From contig NZ_LPNO01000046.1 of the NCBI RefSeq assembly GCF_001952855.1, positions 253,758 to 317,757 of the forward strand: a DNA stretch of 64,000 nucleotides, in the 5' to 3' direction. Source of the stretch: Pseudomonas sp. ATCC PTA-122608 (lineage in GTDB: Bacteria; Pseudomonadota; Gammaproteobacteria; Pseudomonadales; Pseudomonadaceae). This document shows, piece after piece, positions 31,921 to 41,017 of the stretch. Each line of letters begins with the position of its first letter. Positions within the stretch are counted from its first letter, which is position 1. The notes beneath the pieces are model-generated. The model was given only the letters and a program-made list of their open reading frames with translations. It made no database searches and was not told where the DNA came from. A program made the translations under genes and the position numbers.

Positions 31921-34228
31921 TCGGCACCCACAGGTCGAGCAAGGCCTTGAGTTCTTCCCGGCGAAACGGCTTGGCCAGGTAGTCATTCATGCCTGCCGCC
32001 CGGCAGCGCTCGCGTTCCTCGGACATCGCGTTGGCCGTCAGCGCGACAATCGGCAAGTCCGGCCAGCGCCCGCTGCGGCGGATCTGCCGGCTGGCCTCAT
32101 AGCCATCCATCACCGGCATATTGCAGTCCATCAGCACCATGTCGAAGCTTTGTTCTTCCAGCAGCTTGAGGGCTTCGCCACCGTGGGCGGCGACGATCAC
32201 CTCGCAGCCGAGCTTGGCGAGCATGCCCTTGGCCACCAGTTGATTAACCGGGTTGTCTTCCACCAGCAGGACGCGCGCCCGGTGAGCGAGGGGGCCGGTT
32301 TCCAGCTGGATCAGGTCAAGCACCACGTGCGGATCGATGCGCAGGTTGCGTTGCAGAATCTGGTAGAGCGCCGTGCGGCTCAGGGGTCGGGCTTGTTGTT
32401 GCAGCGGCGCCAGGGCCGCAACTTCTTCGCTGGGCATGAAGTTGCCGTAGGCGGTCACCACCAGGATCGGCGCGGTGATCGACGGGCGCAGGCGAAACAG
32501 GCATTCGGGGCAGTCGGTGATCAACAGGTCAGGGTTCTGCCCACTCAAGTCATCGTCAATGGAGTAGCAGCGCGGCGTCAGCCCCCAACTCGGCAGCAGG
32601 CTGTTGAGCAGTTCCGCCAGGCCGCTACTGCTGCTGGTGATCGCGATGACGTCGCCTGCCAGCGGCGCCAGGCGCATCGCCGGTAAATGCGTCGGCAGTG
32701 GCAGGTCGGCGCAGAACTGGCTGCCAAAGCCGGCTTCGGAGCTGATGCTCAGGCGGCCCTTCATGGCCTCGCACAGGTTGTGGGTCAGCGCCAGGCCCAG
32801 GCCGGTGCCGCCAAACTGGCGAGTGATACCCGCACCGGCTTGGGTGAACGGCTGGAAAATCTTGACCTGAGCATCCTGCGCAATCCCGATGCCGGTGTCG
32901 CATACCTCGATTCTGACCCGGTCGGCCTGGGCACTGAGGCGCACGTCCACCCGGCCAAAGCGCGTGAACTTCAGGGCGTTGGACAGCAAATTGCTGACAA
33001 TCTGCCGTACCCGCGTCGGGTCGCCCAGCACCTGGGCGGGAAACTGCGGGTCGATCAGGCACGTCAACTCCACGCTGGGCGCGGCGTTTTGCGAGAGCAG
33101 GTTGGCGGTGTCCTCCACCAGTGCGCCCAGGTCGAACGGGATGTTTTCCAGCTCCAACTGACCGGCATCGAACTTGGACAGGTCGAGGATATCGTTGAGC
33201 AACTCCACCAGCACTTTGCCCGAGTCATGGGCGATCGACAGTTGCTGGCGTTGCTCGGCATTCAGCGGGCTGTCGAGGGAGAGGGCGATCATCCCGAGCA
33301 GGCCGTTGAGCGGCGTACGGATTTCATGGCTCATGTTGGCGAGGAACGCCGCCCGTGCCTGGGCCATGGACAGGGCCGTCATCTTCGCCGCTTCCAGTTC
33401 GTCGTTCGACAGCGTCAGTCGATGATTGATGGCCTTGAGTTCGGTGGTGCGCGCAGAAACGATGTCTTCCAGTTGGCCGAGGTATTCAGTCAGGCGGTTT
33501 TCGGCGTGTCGGCGTTGCTGGATCTCTGTCTCCATGTTTTCAAACTGCTGGTTGGCAACGTTGACCAGTACGCCGATCTCGTCGTGTTCGTGCCCCGGTG
33601 GGCAGTCCAGGCGCTCGTGCTTGCGTGAGCTCAGCTCGCGGATGATGCGCACCAGCGGCTTGGTCAGCATCACGTAGAACAGCGCCAACAGAATGCCGGT
33701 GAGGATCAGACTGCGGGCAAAGCCGTTGAGCAGAGTGATCTCGGCGCGGCGCAGGAAGCGGCTGCCGAACGCGTAGGTGTCGACGTCGAGACGTAATACG
33801 CCAAGGGCGTCATTGGGCATGTGGGTGAGGTACAGCCGGTCTTCGAATTGGCGGTTGGCGCCAAACAGGAAATCGCTGATGGGGCGGTAGGTGCTTTCCT
33901 TGCGCGGGCGCTGGACATCGGCCAGTACCAAGCCGTTGTTGTCGACCAGTTGTGCTCGGGTGATGGCGGGGGAGTGCAGCAGGCCCAGGGTCAGTTCCTG
34001 AGCCAGTTCGGCGTCGATGTTGTAGGCGATGCGAGAAGCCGGGTTATGACTGATTTCAATCAGCGCGCGTATTTCCCGGTTGATGGATGCGTCTTCGCTG
34101 GCATAATCAATCCCAATCTGTAGCAGGCTGAGCAGGGTTCCCAAGACGAACCCGACCAGCACTGTCAGTCTGGCTTGTTTATAAGACAAGCGGTGGGCGA
34201 ACTTGATATCCATCGGGTGCTGTACCAC
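31904..34228 (-). CDS. sagS: Hybrid sensor histidine kinase, SagS type
   Basis: Inner-membrane hybrid kinase controlling the switch to biofilm growth in P. aeruginosa. It has two transmembrane helices (about residues 20-40 and 195-215) flanking a periplasmic sensor domain, a HAMP-like linker and coiled coil, HisKA with phospho-His in FLANMSHEIRTPLNGLLGM, HATPase (GTGLGLALTHNLCEAM), and a C-terminal receiver (ARVLLVEDNPVNQLVAKGML; Asp in MVLMDCNMPVMDGYE). I use the GTG at 34228, seven bases after AAGGAAA, though the ATG at 34213 (MDIKFAHRL) is possible. In P. aeruginosa SagS donates to HptB and is linked to gpx-ospR. Confidence 0.9.
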   Translation of the reverse strand: MVQHPMDIKFAHRLSYKQARLTVLVGFVLGTLLSLLQIGIDYASEDASINREIRALIEISHNPASRIAYNIDAELAQELTLGLLHSPAITRAQLVDNNGLVLADVQRPRKESTYRPISDFLFGANRQFEDRLYLTHMPNDALGVLRLDVDTYAFGSRFLRRAEITLLNGFARSLILTGILLALFYVMLTKPLVRIIRELSSRKHERLDCPPGHEHDEIGVLVNVANQQFENMETEIQQRRHAENRLTEYLGQLEDIVSARTTELKAINHRLTLSNDELEAAKMTALSMAQARAAFLANMSHEIRTPLNGLLGMIALSLDSPLNAEQRQQLSIAHDSGKVLVELLNDILDLSKFDAGQLELENIPFDLGALVEDTANLLSQNAAPSVELTCLIDPQFPAQVLGDPTRVRQIVSNLLSNALKFTRFGRVDVRLSAQADRVRIEVCDTGIGIAQDAQVKIFQPFTQAGAGITRQFGGTGLGLALTHNLCEAMKGRLSISSEAGFGSQFCADLPLPTHLPAMRLAPLAGDVIAITSSSSGLAELLNSLLPSWGLTPRCYSIDDDLSGQNPDLLITDCPECLFRLRPSITAPILVVTAYGNFMPSEEVAALAPLQQQARPLSRTALYQILQRNLRIDPHVVLDLIQLETGPLAHRARVLLVEDNPVNQLVAKGMLAKLGCEVIVAAHGGEALKLLEEQSFDMVLMDCNMPVMDGYEASRQIRRSGRWPDLPIVALTANAMSEERERCRAAGMNDYLAKPFRREELKALLDLWVPTTTSL

Positions 34229-34380
34229 TTTACGTTTCCTTTCGCCCGGCAAGCATAGCTGAACATCCACAGGCTCAAACTTGCCCGGCATAAATCGATT
34301 TTATTCGGTGCAGCCCTGCTGAGTCTGCCTCAGGGTTGTCAATACGCCATCTTTTACAAGAACTTGCCAGAGGAATAGTC

Positions 34381-35271
34381 GTGGATTCTCGATTGAATGC
34401 CTTTCTTGAGCGTGCCGACGCGGTACTTGCTCGCCTGGAGCCCTTGTTGCCTGCCCCACGCGAGGCGGTTGACTGGAACCATTGCCTGGCTGCCCGCTGG
34501 CAGCGCGAAGGTCGCAGCGGCTTTTTATTGCCGCTGGAAGTCAGCCTGGACATGCGCCTGTCCGACTTGATCGGCGTGGACAAACAACGCGAACAATTGG
34601 CCCGCAACACCCAACAGTTTCTCGACGGCCTGCCGGCCAACCATGCGTTGCTCTGGGGCTCGCGCGGTACTGGGAAATCGTCCATGGTACGCGCCTTGCT
34701 GGCCCAGCATGCCAAGGCCGGGTTGCGCCTGATCGAGATCGAGCGCGATCACTTGGCGGACCTGCCGCGAGTGGTTGAGCAACTGATCAAATTGCCACAG
34801 CGCTTTGTATTGTTCTGCGATGACCTGTCCTTCGAAGCCGGCGAGAGCGATTACCGCGTGCTCAAGAGCGTACTCGACGGCTCCCTGGAGCAGGCGCCGG
34901 AAAACGTCTTGCTGTATGCCACCTCCAACCGTCGTCACCTGGTGCCCGAGAACCAGAGCGACAATGAAAACTGGAAGACGGTAGATGGCGAGCTGCATCC
35001 TAACGAAGCGGTGGAGGACAAGATTGCCCTGTCTGACCGTTTCGGTTTGTGGCTGTCGTTTTACCCGTTCAATCAAGAGCACTTCCTGGATGTGGTCGAG
35101 CACTGGATCGGTGAGCTGGCGAACAAGGCCGGTTTGCAGTGGCAGCGCGATGAAGAGCTGGACATCCTCGCGGTGCGTTGGGCAACCGGGCGTGGCAATC
35201 GCAACGGCCGTTGTGCCTATCAGTTCGCCCGCTACTGGGTGGGCCTCAAGTTGTTGGAGCGTCAACCATGA
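34381..35271 (+). CDS. AAA-type ATP-binding protein (DUF815)
   Basis: A 296-residue soluble P-loop protein of the DUF815 family, related to IstB/DnaA-like AAA domains. Walker A is GSRGTGKSS and Walker B FVLFCDDLSFE; YATSNRRHLVPE and the arginine-rich ATGRGNRNGRCAYQF segment are family hallmarks. The role is unknown. The start is a GTG at 34381 with AGAGGAA six bases upstream. Its stop overlaps the next ATG, so it forms an operon with the GAF-domain reductase. Confidence 0.85.
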   Translation: MDSRLNAFLERADAVLARLEPLLPAPREAVDWNHCLAARWQREGRSGFLLPLEVSLDMRLSDLIGVDKQREQLARNTQQFLDGLPANHALLWGSRGTGKSSMVRALLAQHAKAGLRLIEIERDHLADLPRVVEQLIKLPQRFVLFCDDLSFEAGESDYRVLKSVLDGSLEQAPENVLLYATSNRRHLVPENQSDNENWKTVDGELHPNEAVEDKIALSDRFGLWLSFYPFNQEHFLDVVEHWIGELANKAGLQWQRDEELDILAVRWATGRGNRNGRCAYQFARYWVGLKLLERQP

Positions 35272-35750
35272 TCGATTTGCAACAGTCCGGCACCGGCCTT
35301 GATGGTTACGCCATGCTGCATGCGCAGTTGGAATCGTTGCTGGCGGATGAACGGGATTTCATCGCCAATGCCGCGCAGTTTTCTGCGTTCCTGTTCAACC
35401 AGCTGGACGATTTGAACTGGGCGGGCTTCTACCTCAACCGCAATGAAGAGCTGGTGCTCGGGCCTTTCCAGGGGCAGATCGCCTGTGTGCGCATTCCGTT
35501 TGGTCGTGGGGTGTGCGGCGCGGCAGCGGCCTCGCGACAAACCCAGCGGGTGGAAGACGTGCATGAATTTGCAGGGCATATCGCCTGTGATAGCGCGTCG
35601 AATAGCGAACTGGTGGTTCCGCTGGTCAAGGAAGGGCGCCTGATTGGTGTGCTGGACCTGGACAGCCCATCGCTGTCGCGGTTTACCCCGCAGGACCAGG
35701 CCGGCATCGAGCAGTTGGCGGCGATTTTCCTGCGGTTGACCGATTGCTGA
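35268..35750 (+). CDS. msrC: Free methionine-(R)-sulfoxide reductase (fRMsr, GAF domain)
   Basis: Cytoplasmic reductase of free methionine-R-sulfoxide, complementing MsrB, which acts on proteins. The 160-residue GAF fold has three cysteines at 73, 83 and 107 in ACVRIPFGRGVCG and HIACDSASNSE; the spacing (10 and 24 residues) is identical to the catalytic cysteines of E. coli fRMsr (Cys84, Cys94, Cys118). Start at 35268 overlaps the AAA gene by 4 bp. Confidence 0.93.
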   Translation: MIDLQQSGTGLDGYAMLHAQLESLLADERDFIANAAQFSAFLFNQLDDLNWAGFYLNRNEELVLGPFQGQIACVRIPFGRGVCGAAAASRQTQRVEDVHEFAGHIACDSASNSELVVPLVKEGRLIGVLDLDSPSLSRFTPQDQAGIEQLAAIFLRLTDC

Positions 35751-35763
35751 TGGCGTGAGCCTC

Positions 35764-35865
35764 CTGTAGGAGCGAGCTTGCTCGCGAAAAACCAGAGAAC
35801 ACCGCGTGCATCCAGAATGACCGCGTTATCGTTGGCGATTTTCGCGAGCAAGCTCGCTCCTACAA
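35764..35865. repeat. REP doublet (REPIN), 'aggagcgag' class
   Basis: TGTAGGAGCGAGCTTGCTCG and its complement flank an internal segment; it lies between two convergent genes. Nearly identical over its whole length to the copy at 52529-52627. Confidence 0.94.
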
Positions 35866-35866
35866 A

Positions 35867-38800
35867 TTATCGACGGTCCAGGGCCTCCAGTTGCATCTGC
35901 AGCATCCTTTCCAGCTCAAGCATGGATTTCTCCATGGCCTTGATATCCACCTCGATAGCGTGCCGATTGTCACCTTGGCCACAGGCCAGCTCCAAGGCTT
36001 CGCATTGCCCGGCCAGGATATCCGCCTGGATGATCCGTGCGGCGCCCTTGATCTTGTGGGCTTGCTCGATCAGGTCTTGGGGGGCGGCTTGTCGCGCCAG
36101 TAAGGCCATCAGCTCGACTCGATCATGCCGGCTGCTGCTGAGCAATTCTTCAAGCAAACGCTGACTCAACTGTGGGTCGCCGCCTGTCATCGCGTCCAGG
36201 CTTTGAAGGGTGAACACATTGCCGGTGGGCAACGGGGCGACCTGTGCCAGTTGCTGCTCCAGCGCGGTGAGGCTGATGGGTTTGAACAGGCAATCATCCA
36301 TGCCTGCGTCGAAGCAGCGTTGTTTCTCCTCAGGTTGAGCGTTGGCGGTGAAACCGAGTATCACGCACGGCGTTTTTTGCTCGCGCTGCTCATACTCGCG
36401 AATGGAATGACTCAACTCATAGCCGTTCATGACCGGCATATTGCAGTCGGCAATGACCAGGTCGAAGTGCTCCTCGCGCCAGGCCTGAAACCCTGCAGCA
36501 CCATGATGGGCGGCGGTGAACTGATGTCCCAGGAAGCCCAGTTGCTGGCACATGAGCAAGCGGTTGGCCGGATGGTCATCCACCACCAGCACATTGAGTA
36601 CCGGCGCCGGCTTGGTCGCGGCAGGCTCCAACTGGTCTACGGCCTTGACCGGTTGCAGGCTGGTCATCTTCAGGCTGACGTGGACCTGGGTGCCCACCAT
36701 GGGTACGCTGCTCAGGCTCAGTTGCCCGCCCATCATGGCGCACAGGCTGCGACAGATCACCAGCCCCAGGCCGGCGCCGCTCCGGGCCAGGTGCCCGGAG
36801 TTGTCGGCTTGGGCAAAAGGCTCGAACAGGCGTGACTGGTCTTCGCGATTGATCCCGATGCCGGTGTCCTCTACCACCAGTTTCATCTCGACCTGCTGAG
36901 GTTGCCCGGTCGCTTTCAGTTGCACCTTGATCTTCACCTGCCCGCGTTCGGTGAACTTGATCGCATTGCTCACCAGGTTCGAAAGCACCTGTTTGAACCG
37001 CAACGGATCGATCAGCACATCGGTGTCGCCGGCATCGGGGCTGAACTCCAGCACCAGGCTCAGGGTTTTCTGGCGCGCCAGGCCATCGAACACGCGCACC
37101 ACCGACTCGATCACCTCGCGCAGGTTGACCCGCTCCGGGGCCAGGCTCAGGCGGCCGGACTCGATGCGTGCAATGTCCAGAATATCGCCGATCAGCTCCA
37201 GCAGGTCCTTGGCCGAGTTGTACGCGACCTCGATGGCGGGGCGATCAAGATGACCCTGGTCGGCACGCTTGAGTGTCAACTCCAGCATGCCAATGACGGC
37301 GTTCATCGGTGTGCGGATTTCGTGGCTCATGGTGGCGAGGAACGTACTTTTTGCGCGGTTGGCTTCGTCGGCGCGTTCCTTGGCGGCACGAAGTTCATCG
37401 AACAGCTGGCGCCGTTCGCTGATATCGATCCAGCCGCCAATGATGCCCTGCACCTCGCCCATCGAGTCGCGGTACGGGAGAATCCAGTGATAGATCGTGA
37501 GTTTTTTCCCGTGGACATGCAGGGTGCGATCCAGGATCAGCGGTTTGCCTTCGGCCACCACCTGCTGGTAGTCGGCATGGTACTGAGCCGCCTCCGTCTC
37601 AAGGGCCATGTCCATCTGGGTGATGCTTTTGCCAATGATGTCCTCACGCTTGACGTCGAACGTTTGCAGGTAACTGTCGTTGCAGGTCTGAAGGAAGCCG
37701 TTGTGGTCACGTACGTAGATCGGATGCGGGGTTTCATTGACCAGCGCCCGCATGAACTCGAACTGGTCGTTAAGGGCGCGCTCAGCCAGTTTTCGATGCT
37801 TGATCTGGCGCTGCAGGTAGCCGTTCCAGGTCAGGGAAATCAACAGCAGCAGCCCGGTGCCGATGATGATCTGGGCAATCAGGCGGTGGTAATTGCGCCA
37901 GTAACCGTCGGATGCCGCGTTGTAGCCGCGCCAACGACTGTTGATCGCCGCCAGCTCATCCGGGGCAATGCTGAGCAGCGCCTTGTCGAGGATCGAGCTC
38001 AGTTCGGTGGCGTGGCGGGACGTCGCCAGCGCAAAGGTCGCAGGCAGCGTGCCAATGCTGGAGCTGATCTGTAACTTGTCCTGGAACACCGGTGAGGAGA
38101 GAAAGTAGTTGGCGATCACCAAGGGGTTTACTGCGCCGTCTACCTGGCCCTGTGCCAATAGTTCGGAGGCCTTGAAGGTATCACCGGCCTCTACCAGAGT
38201 GACCTGGGTAAACTCCTGGCGCAGGAATTTTTCCAGCGGGTTGCCTTGGGTAATCGCCAGGCGCTTGCCGGCCATCTGTTGAAGGCTTGCGGGCGCGCCT
38301 GCCTCTTTGCGCGTCAGCAGTACATAGGAGTTTTCCAGGTAGGGGCGGCTAAAGCTCAACTGGGACTCGCGCCCGGCGCTTGGAACGATTGCGCCGATGA
38401 TATCGGCTGCCCCGCTATGGACCAGCTCAATCATGCTGGCGACGTCCCGCACGTGTTGGATCTCGAAGCGCAGGCCGGTTCGCAGGCGAATCAGCTCCAG
38501 CAGGTCGGCGGTGACGCCCCGGAAATTGCCGTCGGTATCAAAAAATGTAAGCGGGGCGAGGGTTTCGTTGACCACCACCTTTACCACCGGGTTGCCTTTG
38601 AGCCAGCGCTCTTCGCGCAGGGTCAGTTGCAGCTTTCGGTCGGTCAGTAGAATGTCGCTGCCCGCACTCCAGCGCTTGGCGATGCTGTCGCGTTCATAGG
38701 TTGATACGCCATCGAGCACTGAATCGACGATGCTCAGGAGAATGGGTTGATCCTTGCGCAAGGCGAAGCTGAAACCGTAAGCCTCGTGCTTGCCGAAGTT

Positions 38801-39511
38801 GGCCATGCGGATGTTTTTCAGGTAGCCCTTGTTGATCATGTAGTGAGTGGAAATGGTGTCGCCCAGAAAGACGTCCGCTTGGTCGAATGCCACCGCATTC
38901 AAGGCATTCTGGTAGGAGGGGTAGGCATGGATGGTCGCCTTTGGATACAGCGCCTGCACCTCATTCATGGGCAGGTAGTGGTAGACAAGGCTCAGGCGCA
39001 GGCCCGCCAGGCCGTCGCCAAGGTTGCGGTGTTCACCTTCGCGGGTGACCAGTACCGGTTGATCCACTGCGTAGGGCAATGACAGGGCAATATCGGGATT
39101 CGCCGCTTCAAAGCCGTTGGCGGACCCCAGAAAGTCGATATCGCCGTTTTCCAGCGCCCGGATCGCGGCTTCCCGGGAGGGATAGCGCAGCACCTTCAGC
39201 GGTATTGCCAGCGTCCTGGCCACCAGGCCGGCGTAATCGGCGGTCAACCCTTCATAATCGCGACCGCTGGAGGTGATGTCGAAGGGCGGGTAGTCCGGTG
39301 CAGACGTGCCCAGTATCAGTTCGCGTTTGTTTTGCAGCCACTGGCGCTGAGTCTTGTTCAGTGGGGTGTCCAGTTGAACGGCACCGGCACGCCCCAACAG
39401 TGCGTATTGCTCGGGAACAGTTTGTTCGGCAGGCACGGAAGTGCTGAGGCACGCCCCGATACTCAATATGATTAGATAGTCCTTTAAACGCCTGGGCATC
39501 CGATTTCTCAC
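35867..39511 (-). CDS. BvgS-like hybrid sensor kinase (RocS1/SadS type)
   Basis: A 1214-residue unorthodox sensor. After a signal segment (about 10-28) come two periplasmic substrate-binding-like domains (about 60-285 and 300-530), one transmembrane helix (about 545-563), a PAS domain (about 590-700), HisKA with FLATMSHEIRTPMNAVIGML, HATPase (GAGLGLVICRSLCAMMG), a receiver (LNVLVVDDHPANRLLM; Asp in LVIADCNMPVMNGYE) and an HPt domain (EQAHKIKGAARII). This resembles BvgS/EvgS and the RocS1 kinase of P. aeruginosa. Start: a GTG at 39511 that overlaps the stop of the response regulator gene, or the ATG at 39499. The signal sensed is unknown. Confidence 0.92.
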   Translation of the reverse strand: MRNRMPRRLKDYLIILSIGACLSTSVPAEQTVPEQYALLGRAGAVQLDTPLNKTQRQWLQNKRELILGTSAPDYPPFDITSSGRDYEGLTADYAGLVARTLAIPLKVLRYPSREAAIRALENGDIDFLGSANGFEAANPDIALSLPYAVDQPVLVTREGEHRNLGDGLAGLRLSLVYHYLPMNEVQALYPKATIHAYPSYQNALNAVAFDQADVFLGDTISTHYMINKGYLKNIRMANFGKHEAYGFSFALRKDQPILLSIVDSVLDGVSTYERDSIAKRWSAGSDILLTDRKLQLTLREERWLKGNPVVKVVVNETLAPLTFFDTDGNFRGVTADLLELIRLRTGLRFEIQHVRDVASMIELVHSGAADIIGAIVPSAGRESQLSFSRPYLENSYVLLTRKEAGAPASLQQMAGKRLAITQGNPLEKFLRQEFTQVTLVEAGDTFKASELLAQGQVDGAVNPLVIANYFLSSPVFQDKLQISSSIGTLPATFALATSRHATELSSILDKALLSIAPDELAAINSRWRGYNAASDGYWRNYHRLIAQIIIGTGLLLLISLTWNGYLQRQIKHRKLAERALNDQFEFMRALVNETPHPIYVRDHNGFLQTCNDSYLQTFDVKREDIIGKSITQMDMALETEAAQYHADYQQVVAEGKPLILDRTLHVHGKKLTIYHWILPYRDSMGEVQGIIGGWIDISERRQLFDELRAAKERADEANRAKSTFLATMSHEIRTPMNAVIGMLELTLKRADQGHLDRPAIEVAYNSAKDLLELIGDILDIARIESGRLSLAPERVNLREVIESVVRVFDGLARQKTLSLVLEFSPDAGDTDVLIDPLRFKQVLSNLVSNAIKFTERGQVKIKVQLKATGQPQQVEMKLVVEDTGIGINREDQSRLFEPFAQADNSGHLARSGAGLGLVICRSLCAMMGGQLSLSSVPMVGTQVHVSLKMTSLQPVKAVDQLEPAATKPAPVLNVLVVDDHPANRLLMCQQLGFLGHQFTAAHHGAAGFQAWREEHFDLVIADCNMPVMNGYELSHSIREYEQREQKTPCVILGFTANAQPEEKQRCFDAGMDDCLFKPISLTALEQQLAQVAPLPTGNVFTLQSLDAMTGGDPQLSQRLLEELLSSSRHDRVELMALLARQAAPQDLIEQAHKIKGAARIIQADILAGQCEALELACGQGDNRHAIEVDIKAMEKSMLELERMLQMQLEALDRR

Positions 39512-40134
39512 ACTAGCGCGTTACGTTTTGCCATCTCGATAAGTTCTACCAAGGATTTGGCTTTTAGTTTTTGCATGAGCCTTTTTTTGTAGGTGCTGAC
39601 AGTCTTGTTGCTGAGAAACATGCCTTTGGCTATTTCCTTGTTTGTCCGGCCTTGTGCAAATAATTGCAATACCATGAGTTCGCGATCATTGACCACTTTG
39701 AACAATTCAAGCTCTTCGTTGCAATCTGTTTCATTAGTGTTGCCGTTGAGGGCCTGGCTCGGGAAGTAGTTGTAACCTGACAGGACTGCCCTGATAGCAC
39801 TGAGCAGTTCGCTCAAGTCACCTTCCTTGCACACATACCCATCGGCACCGGAACGCATGCACCGTGTGGCAAAGAGTTTTGGCGTCTGGGCGGTGAGGAT
39901 CAATGTCTTGGTCGGTGTACTCATTGCGTTGAACCGGCAAAGCACTTCCAGGCCGTCGAGTTTTGGAATTCCGATATCAAGGATGATCAGGTCCGGCTGG
40001 CACTCCTTGACCATTTGTATCGCATCACAACCATTATCTGCTTCTCCAACTACTTTATAGCCTTCGTGTTCTAACAACATTCGAATGGCAAGTCGGATAA
40101 CGGGGTGGTCGTCGATAATAAAAACTGAGTTCAT
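39508..40134 (-). CDS. LuxR-family response regulator (RocA1/BvgA-like)
   Basis: Response regulator of 208 residues: receiver with DDHP and phospho-Asp in LIILDIGIPKLDGLEVL, then a LuxR/NarL helix-turn-helix (GRTNKEIAKGMFLSNKTVST). The start at 40134 (MNSVFIIDDHPV) was chosen by homology. Its stop overlaps the start of the BvgS-like kinase gene (GTGTGA), so the pair is translationally coupled. In P. aeruginosa the related RocA1 controls fimbriae and biofilm maturation; targets here are unknown. Confidence 0.92.
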   Translation of the reverse strand: MNSVFIIDDHPVIRLAIRMLLEHEGYKVVGEADNGCDAIQMVKECQPDLIILDIGIPKLDGLEVLCRFNAMSTPTKTLILTAQTPKLFATRCMRSGADGYVCKEGDLSELLSAIRAVLSGYNYFPSQALNGNTNETDCNEELELFKVVNDRELMVLQLFAQGRTNKEIAKGMFLSNKTVSTYKKRLMQKLKAKSLVELIEMAKRNALV

Positions 40135-40375
40135 GATCAAATTCCATGCAAGCGCAAATAAAGTCGGCACATTAGCTCACATGGCAATGAAGGAGGATGA
40201 ACTCGATGTGGAACAAACGTAAAACAAGAATATTCCTACAATAAAAAAAGCAAGGGATTACGCCCTGTGAGGTGTTTGTTGTTTGGGTGTAAGAAATTTG
40301 CGTGGGTAGAGTTTAAAAATAAGTGGCAGCGGGCAAGCTGTTTTACAGCGAGGGATTTTCATACGGGGCGGGCGT
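40135..40375 (-). other. 241-bp spacer between the receiver gene and the response regulator gene
   Basis: Contains an AT-rich part (40200-40320) that probably holds the promoter of the regulator-kinase pair. I see no ORF of interest, no terminator and no clear consensus promoter. Confidence 0.4.
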
Positions 40376-40792
40376 TTAACTTCCTACTATCTTGTTGTGC
40401 GGGGGAAGGGGTGATTGGCGTATGAGCTCGCTCAGTTCAACGTGGTTCAAAGGCTTCGACAAGTAGCCAAGCAGCGGAAAGTTGCGTTGGAATGCCTGGG
40501 CCTTGAGGATTTCCAGTTCGTTCACGGGCAGGCCGCTGAGCAATATCGCGGATTTTATAAAGCCCCTGCGGTTGGCGATTTCAATCAACTCCAGCCCAGG
40601 CAGGTCCGGGAGGCATTGATCACACAACAGAATATCGAATGGTACGGCGGTTTGTGTCATCAGCCGCATTGCCTGCTCTGCATTTTCAGCCAGGGTCAGG
40701 TCGTGGTAGCCATAGTTGCGTAGCAGGCATTGGGTGGCCAGCAACTGAAAGGGGTGATCCTCCACCAAGAGGATTCGAAGTTGTTCGTGCAT
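40376..40792 (-). CDS. Stand-alone receiver protein (RocR-like, EAL domain absent)
   Basis: A 138-residue protein made of one receiver domain only: acidic pair Glu11/Asp12 (LLVEDHPF), phospho-acceptor Asp58 (ILLCDQCLPDLPG), switch residue in AILLSGL and Lys in YLSKPL. The sequence resembles the N-terminal part of the REC-EAL protein RocR, which accompanies RocS1 in P. aeruginosa, but it stops at residue 138 with no output domain. It is upstream of, and on the same strand as, the RocA1/RocS1-like pair. The start is the ATG at 40792; one at 40804 is in frame. Confidence 0.85.
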   Translation of the reverse strand: MHEQLRILLVEDHPFQLLATQCLLRNYGYHDLTLAENAEQAMRLMTQTAVPFDILLCDQCLPDLPGLELIEIANRRGFIKSAILLSGLPVNELEILKAQAFQRNFPLLGYLSKPLNHVELSELIRQSPLPPHNKIVGS

Positions 40793-40982
40793 GGGGTTTT
40801 CCATGAAGTGACCAAGCGCCCGGGAGACGCTCCGCCAGGGCACGTAGTAAGACGTTAATGGCCCGCCAGTTATGGGGCGCAGGAGTGTGTCGAAACACTG
40901 CGGTCATGGCGCGCGATTATTCATCGCTACGGGGAGGAAGTTCGATCAGGCCGCTCTGTTCCGTGCGTAGGGCGATTCTGTG

Positions 40983-41011
40983 AAAAAGTGGCCCTGGCTA
41001 TAAGCCAGGGC
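40983..41011 (-). terminator. dgt: Terminator of dgt
   Basis: On the minus strand GCCCTGGCT pairs with AGCCAGGGC (9 bp, 3-nt loop) followed by CACTTTTT. It starts just after the dgt stop. Confidence 0.85.
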
Positions 41012-41017
41012 GCAGGT

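Noticed and set aside
32687..33628. 313-residue plus-strand open frame
   Set aside because: Antisense to the SagS-type kinase gene.
36902..38074. 390-residue plus-strand open frame
   Set aside because: Lies antisense inside the BvgS-like kinase gene, whose domains run through the whole region.
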